Source: Lingula anatina
Taxonomy: Eukaryota > Brachiopoda > Lingulata > Lingulida > Lingulidae
DNA: 62,000 nt
NCBI RefSeq assembly: GCF_001039355.2
Contig: NW_019775718.1
Coordinates: forward strand, 26,751 to 88,750
Direction of reading: 5' to 3'
Positions 13,201 through 20,652 of this stretch are shown here, piece by piece. Every line of letters starts with the position of its first letter. Position 1 is the first letter of the stretch. The translations under genes were made by a program, and so were the position numbers. Below the pieces are notes generated by a model, which saw nothing but the letters and a program-made list of their open reading frames with translations, ran no database searches and had not been told where the DNA came from.

Positions 13201-16200
13201 TACAGTACCTCACATCCAGTCCAGAAAAGAAATGTGCAATTGAATGATTAAGAGGGTGAAGTAACTCTAATGTTAACTGCTGATGGATGAAAATATTATA
13301 ATAAGATAGGGCAAAGCATGGATATGCCAGTCTTTATATATAATATTGATCTTAATATACTGTTGAACATTTTTACATTAAATTTATTTTGCAAAACATG
13401 AACTCAGTAAGTCAAATTAGGTATACAATTTGTACTATTTTCTAGAGGTCTTCCAGCTTTTACAAAATTGTATAATTGTTACTTGCATTTGTTCTATATA
13501 ACTGTGTAACTGCTAAATGCTAAAAGACAGCTGGGTCTTGAAATGACAAAAATGACTTCGGTACAGATAAAAATATGGATAGTATACCTTTAACATGTCT
13601 ACTTAAGATTATTAAAACCACAAGTTAATGAGGAGCTGTGGACCATTGCTCAGTTCAGATAAAAATTAGCAGTTAACAGGCCAAATCTTGCCCAAGGCCC
13701 AAAGGATGCTGCCAATTACCTGGGGACTTTCCTTAATATTGAGAATTGCAGAATTGCAGATCTGGTATCAGATCCTACTTAACCTCTGGTTCTAAAATCA
13801 AATTGTAGATAATAGATTAGTTAATTACCTGGTTACTGCTTCAACAGTCCTGATTAGTCCTTATAGTGGTCATTAACTCATTAACTTCTGATGATTATCA
13901 TCTCCTCAGGTCAACCAGTTATACTCAGTGACACCTACTCTATTTCCATAGCAACCAAGATTTTTTTCCCTTGGATGGCACCAGGTGTCATTTCTTGAAG
14001 AAAGATCAGTGCTAGTAGCTTTGCAGGATATATAAAGCTGGATTCTCCTTCTTTCCGCACTCATTCTCTGACCATCAGTAAGAGAGCACCAAATACATTT
14101 TAACTCAACAGAAAGGATGGAAAGCAAGAACTCAGCGTTGTCAGGGATCCCACTTGACACACTACCTGCCTTGTACTTTGAAACAGAAACCAAGTTCTTC
14201 AAAGCTTTGGCTCAGATCAAGCTCATTGACAGTAAATTGCAGGACATGAAAGTGCGCTACTCCAGGGGCAAGAAACTGAAGAAGAAGTCTTTAACTTACA
14301 CCTTGAAAACAAGGAGAGTTGTGGCCGAGCAGCTTCGACAGCTTTACTATGATCATGCCAAATTTTCGAAGCAAAAAATGCTAGAAATGCTCCTGCAAAT
14401 CCAGCCCAGAATCTACTCTCCTCAGTAGATCATCATTCTTAACGGCCCTTTTCAGGGCCAATAATCACACAAGAAAAGCTATACCAAATGTCATATTTTT
14501 TCTATATTAAGAATTCCTGAATAAATTTTATCAAATCTGGTCTGGAAAACATTTAACTTTATCTGATATCAGATCCCACTTAACCTCTGGTTCTCTTCTC
14601 CAGTTTAATGAATTAGTTAATAACCTGGTTACAGCTAACGACAGTCCTGATTAATCCATGGAGTAGTCATTAACTCATTAACTTCTGATGATTATCATCT
14701 CCTCAGGTCAACCAGTTATACCAGTGACATCTACTCTATTTCCATAGCAACCAAGATTTTTCCCTTGGGATGGCACCAGGTGTCATTTCTTGAATCCAGC
14801 TGTATATATAAAGCTGGATTCTCCTTATTCCATACTCATTCTCTGACCATCAGTAAGAGAGCACCAAGTACGTTGCAATTATACAGAAAAGATGGAAAGC
14901 AAGAACTCTGTGCTGTCAGGGATCCCACTTGACACACTACCTGCCCTGTACTTTGAAACAGAAACCAAGTTCTTCAAAGCTTTGGCTCAGATCAAGCTCA
15001 TTGACAGTAAATTGCAGGACATGAAAGTGCGCTACTCCAGGGGCAAGAAACTGAAGAAAAAGTCTTTAACTTACACCTTGAAGACAAGGATAGTTGTGGC
15101 CGAGCAGCTTCGACAACTTTATTATGACCATGCCAAATATTCAAAGCAACAAATGATGGAAATGCTCCTGCAAACCCAGCCCAGAATCTACTCTCCTCAG
15201 TAGCTCATTATTCTTAAAGGCCCTTTTCAGGGCCAATAATCACACAAGAAAAGCTTTACCAAATGTCAATTTAATTTTCATTTAAGTACTCAAAAATGAT
15301 AACCCACCAAAATGAAATTTAATTGTGAATAAAGCAATATTTTCCTACTCATGCCTTACTATTCAACCCTTCCATGTATTTGGATTCATTGTGATATTCC
15401 ATTTTTAATTCAATGATTTAGTTAACATATAATTACGGAAAAAAAATTAAAAATTATAATCTGTTGTCATATCACACCTTTTATCACCATTTTAAAAAGG
15501 AAATTTATTAATCCTGTTCCTAAAATATCTTAACTTAAATATGGCCCCATTCAGAATAAGGGACTCACTAGTCTGAGGGTCAAATATGGCGACCCACAAC
15601 AAAGCTAATCCACTAATAGACAATGAACAGATATCCCGTGGGGAAGTACTCAAGTGGGTTGGCCATATTTGACACTCGCACTAGTTAATCCCCTATTCTG
15701 AATGGAGCCTATGATATTCAATACTATAAGTTATAACCCACATCTCGTCTAGAAAAGAAATGTTCAATGGTATGACAAAAAAAAAAAAAAAAAACCTTCA
15801 CTGCTGATGGAAGAAAATTTCACAGCAGTAAGCAGATATCACTTGTTCTCAGGCAAGAAATGTCAGTCATACTAATAATATAAAATCTTAAACCGTGATT
15901 TTAATATATTGTCGAGTGGTTTTTATTTAAAGAAAAATTAAGCATTAGTTCAATAAGTCAAATTATTTTCATTAAAACATTTGATATTGTCATGTTGATT
16001 TATTGTGGTTTTTATTTAAAGAAAAATTAAGCATTAGTTCAATAAGTCAAATTATTTTCATTAAAACATTTGAAATTGTCATGTTGATTTATTGTTGCAA
16101 TTTTAACATAAGAAAAAATGGAATAAGTATATTTGACATAATTTTTATCATTGAATAAATGTAACATTTAAAAACATAACAGCATCAAAGATTATAGTTC

Positions 16201-19200
16201 TATGCACTGATTTTCAACCTAACTAGCAGTGACAACACAATCTTGGTTGCCTTGGAAACACTTCCCATCATAAAAGTAAAAATTATCCTTTCTGGAATCT
16301 TATCCCCCAAATAAAATTTTCTTGAAAAAACATTCTTTTCTCTACATGAATCACTGTGCAGCCCATCCCTGCACTTAGATTTGATGTTTTATGCCATTTT
16401 GAACTGAATAATTTTGATTTAATTGTTCCCTGTAATGTTTACACTGTCTAATTGTATAATTCTGGTAAAAAAGTATCAAAATCAGGTACTAGTACTTTTA
16501 TTTGAAGGCCTTTATTGTTTTATTAAAGGTCTAAATAAGGAATGATCAGTAGTTTTTCAGGTGATGTAGACACAGAAATGTGTGCTCTTTCCCAGGGTCT
16601 TCTAGCAGTTACACAATAGTATAAATGTTAATTTTATCATATGACACATTTTGATAACTGCTAACAGCACAAGACTGCTGGAAGAGAGAAGAAAAGACTA
16701 AGGTACAGATTTAAGCATGGACTGTACAAATATACCCTTAACATGTCCACCTTAGATAATTAATAACAACAAGTGAGTGGGTAGCTGTGGATCATTGCTC
16801 AGCTGGGATAAGCATCAGCCGTTACTAGGCAAAATCTTGCCTGAGGCCAAAAGAATGATGCCAAATACCTGAGGACTTTTGTCAACATTAAGAATTCCTG
16901 AATAATTTTTATCAGATTTGGTCTGGAAAACATTTAACTTCATCTGATATCAGATCCCACTTAACCTCTGGTTCTTTTCTCCAGTTTAATGAATTAGTTA
17001 ATAACCTGGTTACTGCTACAATAGTCCTGATTAGTCCTTATAGTGGTCATTAACTCATTAACTTCTGATTATTATCATCTCCCCAGGTCAACCTGTTATA
17101 CCCAATGACACCTACTCTATTTCCATAGCAACCAAGATTTTTCCCTTGGGATGGCACCAGGTGTCATTTTGAATCCAGCTGTATATATAAAGCTGGATTC
17201 TCCTTATTCCATACTCATTCTCTGACCATCATTAAGAGAGCACCAAATACATTGTAACTCAACAGAAAGGATGGAAAGCAAGAACTCTGCGTTGTCAGGG
17301 ATCCCACTTGACACACTACCTGCCCTGTACTTTGAAACAGAAACCAAGTTCTTCAAAGCTTTGGCTCAGATCAAGCTCATTGACAGTAAGTTGCAGGACA
17401 TGAAAGTACGCTACTCCAGGGGCAAGAAACTGAAGAAGAAGTCTTTAACTTACACCTTGAAGACAAGGATAGTTGTAGCAGAGCAGCTTCGACAACTTTA
17501 TTATGATCATGCCAAATACTCAAAGCAACAAATGATGGAAATGCTCCTGCAAACCCAGCCCAGAATCTACTCTCCTCAGTAGATCATTGCTCTTAAAGGC
17601 CCTTTTCAGGGCCAATAATCACACAAGAAAAGCTTTACCAAATGTTTTTTTTTTTTTGTTTGAATTGTGAAATAAAATCTTTTGGTACCTTCAGACTGTT
17701 CCTCATCCATTTCATTCAGTGCACTTTTATCCATATGAGACTGACTGAGCATGTCCATCTGGGTGGATATTTCTGGTTCCTGATATATCAGTCCTTCTGA
17801 CCTAAATGTAAAAAATAATGCAAATAACATTTTTTTTTAGAAAATGAAGCTGTGAATTAAAGTAGTTTCACCTTTAAATCAAACGTGGAATGATGTTGAT
17901 GTTTCGCCCATCTATATGATCTATATGTATGTTTAAAATTTAAAACATTGCTTATCGAAAAACAAGTGATTCACATTACCTGTTTATTAAGGATTGGTTT
18001 GTCTGGTCTGGTACACATGTTATGTTGGGAATACCTTTGTAACGCTGAAAAATTTCATAAAATAAAACATCTGGCAAAAATATCATTTAAACTTATTCTG
18101 TCACTTTGTTACAGCTACACATTTTTCAAAAACATATCTATCCAGTTCATTTACAAAAGGATCCTTACTGGGTTTCATGATGTATGAAAATGAGAANAAA
18201 ACCCAACTAGCAGTGACAACACAATCTTGGTTGCCTTGGAAACACTTCCCATCATAAAAGTAAAAATTATCCTTTCTGGAATCTTATCCCCCAAATAAAA
18301 TTTTCTTGAAAAAACATTCTTTTCTCTACATGAATCACTGTGCAGCCCATCCCTGCACTTAGATTTGATGTTTTATGCCATTTTGAACTGAATAATTTTG
18401 ATTTAATTGTTCCCTGTAATGTTTACACTGTCTAATTGTATAATTCTGGTAAAAAAGTATCAAAATCAGGTACTAGTACTTTTATTTGAAGGCCTTTATT
18501 GTTTTATTAAGTCTTTAACTTACACCTTGAAGACAAGGATAGTTGTAGCAGAGCAGCTTCGACAACTTTATTATGATCATGCCAAATACTCAAAGCAACA
18601 AATGATAGAAATGCTCCTGCAAACCCAGCCCAGAATCTACTCTCCTCAGTAGATCATTGCTCTTAAAGGCCCTTTTCAGGGCCAATAATCACACAAGAAA
18701 AGCTTTACCAAATGTTTTTTTTTGTTTGAATTGTGAAATAAAATCTTTTGGTACCTTCAGACTGTTCCTCATCCATTTCATTCAGTGCACTTTTATCCAT
18801 ATGAGACTGACTGAGCATGTCCATCTGGGTGGATATTTCTGGTTCCTGATATATCAGTCCTTCTGACCTAAAGGTAAAAAATAATGCAAATAACATTTTT
18901 TTTCACCTTTAAATCAAACGTGGAATGATGTTGATGTTTCGCCCATCTATATGATCTATATGTATGTTTAAAATTTAAAACATTGCTTATCGAAAAACAA
19001 GTGATTCACATTACCTGTTCATTAAGGATTGGTTTGTCTGGTCTGGTACACATGTTATGTTGGGAATACCTTTGTAACGCTGAAAAATTTCATAAAATAA
19101 AACATCTGGCAAAAATATCATTTAAACTTATTCTGTCACTTTGTTACAGCTACACATTTTTCAAAACATATCTATCCAGTTCATTTACAAAAGGATCCTT

Positions 19201-20652
19201 ACTGAGTTTCATGATGTATGAAAATGAGAAGTTGAAAAAATATTTTTTTATCAATCTTACTGGTGGTGCATCTCCAAACAAGTCTTTCACGACTGCCATA
19301 GTTCTATCTGACCTTGAGAGCACATCCAACAACTTGAATATGAAAACATATTAAAATGAAGTCATTTAAATATCAACAGGTATATTAGATTATTACTTTG
19401 GAAAGTTAAACTTTCAATATATTTTATTAAAATAAAGATGTTCTAACAATCAGTACCATACAAAATATCACCAATCACAATGCAACTATTTTATTGTGAC
19501 CATAAATGAAAACAATGCTCGTATTAAAAGCATTTGATAAGCCTGTTATTTTATTTGCCATATATCCAATAAAGCTGATGTTGCTGCTTCCTACTAGCAT
19601 ACATCAGTCCATGTCCAGAAAATTGCTTGAAACTATTAATGGTATGTACTTTCAAGGCATATACTTTACCTGGCTTTGATCATATAACACTTCTTTTATT
19701 AAGGCAGATTGCTGTGAGCTCCTGCTTGAATTCTGTCTTCTCCTTGCTTGAAAAACGTAAAAAAATATAAAGCTTAGGATAAAAGTAAAAGCAAAGATTT
19801 AAAATGATATAGATATAGTCGAGCACATTACATAAGGACATACCATCAAACTTGAAAAAATACTTGAAAATCCCAAAGATTCACTCACCAGCTGCAATAG
19901 ATTTTTTTTGGAGTTCTTCCTTAACTTCCTCTAAATTATTCGACTTGTGAACTGCCTTTCTTCGTTGCTAAATAGAGGGCAAATTAAAATACTTATTTCC
20001 TCAACTCACTGTTAATGCTAGTTGGTGATAGTATCAAATTATATCAAATGGTTTGTAATGCTTTATTTTTTCTTCTGATCTATTTGGCAAGAATTATTTT
20101 GCATAAATACAGTCCAATTTAATGGAACAAAAATTGATTTTCTTAATATACTATACTATATATTGTCCAATTCAAATGACTTATCATCAAACTTACAACT
20201 TCCTCAGGACTTGCTTTGTAAACAGTTAGATCGTTCACAGTATCCTAAAAAAATTGTGAATTTAACCAAAATTTTATAAAAGGAAAAAAATCTGTACAGT
20301 CTTTTAGTTTGTTATTTCAAATTTTTATATTAGTTTGTTAATTCAATTTTTTATATTAGTTTGTTAATTCAAATTTTTATACAAAAGTTGTATAATCCGA
20401 AAAAAATGTTTGCGATTTCACATAAAACATTCATTATTTTCCCATAATATTGCCTTTTAATTTTTAGTTCAATTTAATTATCTACTGACATTTGAAAAAT
20501 ACAACATGAAAATGCTAATATTAATTATTCATCAAACCACTACCTCCTGTACTTACATCCCACTGTGGTTTTCTGGGCTTCTTCTTTACTTTGTTTTTAT
20601 GACTTAGAGCTGGTGTTGCTCGCTTTGCCTTTGTTGTTCTCATAAATGACAT
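7294..20652 (-). CDS. SPICE1: SPICE1, spindle and centriole-associated protein 1 (3' incomplete)
   Basis: SPICE1 family members localise to centrioles and spindle and are needed for centriole duplication and chromosome congression (family knowledge). Nineteen GT-AG exons keep one frame: 20557-20652, 20197-20244, 19889-19967, 19670-19746, 19261-19332, 19015-19079, 18755-18867, 11505-11687, 11095-11288, 10600-10749, 10247-10339, 9955-10047, 9632-9722, 9323-9448, 8763-9127, 8407-8550, 7986-8114, 7654-7743, 7294-7409. This gives about 774 residues against roughly 855 in the human protein, and the C-terminal exons are missing. Matches to the human protein as I recall it: basic N-terminus MSFMRTT...PQWD, then DTVNDLTVYKASPEE (33-48), ALIKEVLYDQSQLLDVL (about 95), YKGIPNITCVPD (about 125), and the signature coiled coil ELADYEQKTGR...LVRYLKQTEIQL (about 313-365) followed by TDEQFNYLK. 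Residues 480-775 are Gln/Pro/Ser-rich. The ~7 kb intron after 18755 hosts the small genes. The start is the ATG that gives the MSF N-terminus. Confidence 0.92.
12012..12027 (-). terminator. Histone-type 3' stem-loop of copy B-minus
   Basis: On the minus strand GGCCCTTTTCAGGGCC: a 6-bp stem with a TTTC loop, preceded by AAAAA, 14 bases after the stop. It fits the metazoan histone consensus GGYYCTTYTNARRRCC at every position. A degenerate downstream element CCAGAAAAGCT follows. Confidence 0.85.
12042..12353 (-). CDS. Histone-type small gene, copy B-minus (103 aa, unknown basic protein)
   Basis: A single-exon frame of 103 residues from MDNKNSALSVIPLDTLP to LLQTQPRIYCPQ. It is the most divergent complete member: it has QQKR where the plus copies have LKKK, and NHAK for DHAK, yet the length and the core KFFKALAQIK...IDS.LQDMKVRYSRGKK and VVAEQLRQLY are kept. 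This pattern of substitution without frame loss points to a functional protein. The centre is Lys/Arg-rich and the flanks look helical; there is no signal peptide or membrane segment. It is transcribed in the same direction as the host SPICE1 gene, head-to-head with the copy at 14117 (1.76 kb apart). No family is recognised. Confidence 0.85.
   Translation of the reverse strand: MDNKNSALSVIPLDTLPVQYFETEIKFFKALAQIKIIDSNLQDMKVRYSRGKKQQKRSVTYNLRTRIVVAEQLRQLYHNHAKYSKQKMLEMLLQTQPRIYCPQ
12404..12508 (-). promoter_or_regulatory. Promoter of small-gene copy B-minus
   Basis: Minus strand: X-box-like GGTTGCTATGGAGA (12493-12506), TCCCCTGGGA, CACCTGGTG, TATATATAAAG TATA box (within 12434-12444) and cap motif TCATTC (12404-12409). 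ATG is at 12353, giving a leader of about 50 bases. Confidence 0.68.
12510..13930. other. Head-to-head spacer between copies B-minus and B-plus
   Basis: This is the counterpart of the spacer in block A, with the conserved inverted promoter-upstream blocks at each end and unremarkable AT-rich sequence between. No gene is seen. Confidence 0.6.
13943..14066 (+). promoter_or_regulatory. Promoter of small-gene copy at 14117
   Basis: TTTCCATAGCAACC (13943-13956), CACCAGGTGTCATTT, TATATAAAG (14029-14037) and cap motif TCATTC (14061-14066), 32 bases from TATA to cap. Confidence 0.68.
14117..14428 (+). CDS. Histone-type small gene, plus copy 1 (103 aa)
   Basis: An intronless frame from MESKNSALSGIPLDTLP to LLQIQPRIYSPQ. 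Differences from the other plus copies are few and conservative (TRRVVA for TRIVVA, KFSKQKML for KYSKQQMM). About half of the residues at 44-67 are basic or hydroxylated (VRYSRGKKLKKKSLTYTLKT), giving a net positive charge. There is no histone fold signature: the sequence matches none of H1, H2A, H2B, H3 or H4, despite the H4-like length. It lies in the SPICE1 intron, antisense to SPICE1. The product's role is unknown; the gene layout implies cell-cycle-linked expression. Confidence 0.87.
   Translation: MESKNSALSGIPLDTLPALYFETETKFFKALAQIKLIDSKLQDMKVRYSRGKKLKKKSLTYTLKTRRVVAEQLRQLYYDHAKFSKQKMLEMLLQIQPRIYSPQ
14444..14480 (+). terminator. Histone-type 3' stem-loop and downstream element, plus copy 1
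   Basis: GGCCCTTTTCAGGGCC at 14444-14459, 15 bases after the stop, then AATAATCAC and the purine-rich CACAAGAAAAGCT. In histone genes the stem-loop binds SLBP and the purine element base-pairs with U7 snRNA (established); use of that machinery here is inferred. Confidence 0.87.
14739..14841 (+). promoter_or_regulatory. Promoter of small-gene copy at 14892
   Basis: TTTCCATAGCAACC (14739-14752), TCCCTTGGGA, CACCAGGTGTCATTT, TATATATAAAG (14803-14813) and TCATTC cap (14836-14841). Confidence 0.7.
14892..15203 (+). CDS. Histone-type small gene, plus copy 2 (103 aa)
   Basis: MESKNSVLSGIPLDTLP through LLQTQPRIYSPQ, with one residue (V7 versus A7) separating it from the copy at 17271. It lies in tandem with plus copy 1, with only about 460 bases from the stop of copy 1 to this start, including its own complete promoter. 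The short intergenic distance and self-contained control regions resemble a histone cluster. Function unknown. Confidence 0.87.
   Translation: MESKNSVLSGIPLDTLPALYFETETKFFKALAQIKLIDSKLQDMKVRYSRGKKLKKKSLTYTLKTRIVVAEQLRQLYYDHAKYSKQQMMEMLLQTQPRIYSPQ
15219..15255 (+). terminator. Histone-type 3' stem-loop and downstream element, plus copy 2
   Basis: TTAAA then GGCCCTTTTCAGGGCC (15219-15234), 15 bases past the stop, followed by CACACAAGAAAAGCT (15241-15255). An AATAAA lies further on (about 15328) and could act as a backup polyadenylation site, as in some histone genes. Confidence 0.87.
15543..15709. mobile_element. Short non-autonomous inverted-repeat element (MITE-like)
   Basis: The ends GGCCCCATTCAGAATAAGGG... 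and ...CCCCTATTCTGAATGGAGCC are imperfect inverted copies over almost 50 bases, with a ~70-base unique centre. TAT flanks both sides and could be a 3-base target duplication. There is no coding capacity, and the superfamily is not assignable. Confidence 0.7.
15917..16094. repeat. Tandem duplication of an 89-base unit
   Basis: TGGTTTTTATTTAAAG... occurs twice head to tail (15917-16005 and 16006-16094) with a single obvious substitution (TTTGATATTG versus TTTGAAATTG), so it is recent. Confidence 0.85.
16095..16880. other. SPICE1 intron sequence without a gene
   Basis: AT-rich sequence. Its part at about 16219-16525 recurs at 18201-18507. It contains GGTTGCCTTGGAAAC (16245-16259), which again resembles an RFX X-box, about 1 kb upstream of the copy at 17271. 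Nothing else is recognised. Confidence 0.5.
17120..17220 (+). promoter_or_regulatory. Promoter of small-gene copy at 17271
   Basis: TTTCCATAGCAACC (17120-17133), TCCCTTGGGA (17142-17151), CACCAGGTGTCATTT, TATATATAAAG (17182-17192), and TCATTC cap (17215-17220). Sequence homologous to plus copy 2 begins upstream at about 16889, so the duplicated unit includes about 380 bases of 5' flank. Confidence 0.7.
17271..17582 (+). CDS. Histone-type small gene, plus copy 3 (103 aa)
   Basis: A complete frame MESKNSALSGIPLDTLP to LLQTQPRIYSPQ with promoter and 3' processing signals. A short Pro/Leu N-terminal segment (11-17) is followed by a probable helix ETETKFFKALAQIKLIDSKL (22-41), the basic patch (44-67) and a second probable helix VVAEQLRQLYYDHAKYSKQQ (68-87). 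The end SPQ is conserved among the plus copies. It is antisense to, and within, the SPICE1 intron, about 107 bases from the next SPICE1 exon copy. Unrecognised family. Confidence 0.87.
   Translation: MESKNSALSGIPLDTLPALYFETETKFFKALAQIKLIDSKLQDMKVRYSRGKKLKKKSLTYTLKTRIVVAEQLRQLYYDHAKYSKQQMMEMLLQTQPRIYSPQ
17598..17634 (+). terminator. Histone-type 3' stem-loop and downstream element, plus copy 3
   Basis: GGCCCTTTTCAGGGCC (17598-17613) and CACACAAGAAAAGCT (17620-17634) at the same spacing as in copy 2. Confidence 0.87.
17689..18044 (-). CDS. SPICE1: SPICE1 exons 6 and 7, duplicate copy
   Basis: Two exons, 17980-18044 (RYKGIPNITCVPDQTNQ...) and 17689-17801 (SEGLIYQEPEISTQMDMLSQ...), repeat those at 19015-19079 and 18755-18867 with intact splice sites. 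If both pairs were genomic in tandem, a transcript could include them twice in different combinations. The nearby N and near-identical intron favour an allelic or assembly duplicate. Confidence 0.8.
18197..18197. other. Single N at the join of a second duplicated block
   Basis: Sequence before the N (about 16219-18196) recurs after it (18201-19230) minus an internal segment of roughly 910 bases. This is another contig or haplotype join. Confidence 0.85.
18511..18652 (+). pseudogene. Histone-type small gene, 5'-truncated fragment
   Basis: From SLTYTLKTRIVVAEQLRQLY to the stop, this is the C-terminal half of plus copy 3 (one change, MIEML for MMEML). The promoter, start codon and first half are absent: relative to the other block, the segment 16526-17438 is deleted, with the break next to TTTATTAA. 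An upstream in-frame ATG at 18407 exists but lies in unrelated intron sequence. Confidence 0.8.
18668..18704 (+). terminator. Histone-type stem-loop retained after the fragment
   Basis: GGCCCTTTTCAGGGCC (18668-18683) and CACACAAGAAAAGCT (18690-18704) persist although the gene has lost its promoter and 5' half. Confidence 0.8.

Noticed and set aside
12042-17582. Histone H4 (103 codons) or linker histone identity for the small genes
   Set aside because: Length and 3' end fit, but the sequence shares no H4, H3, H2A, H2B or H1 signature; only the gene layout is histone-like.
17606-17830. Frame MLFALFFTF... and its twin at 18705-18896
   Set aside because: A SPICE1 exon extended into flanking intron on both sides.
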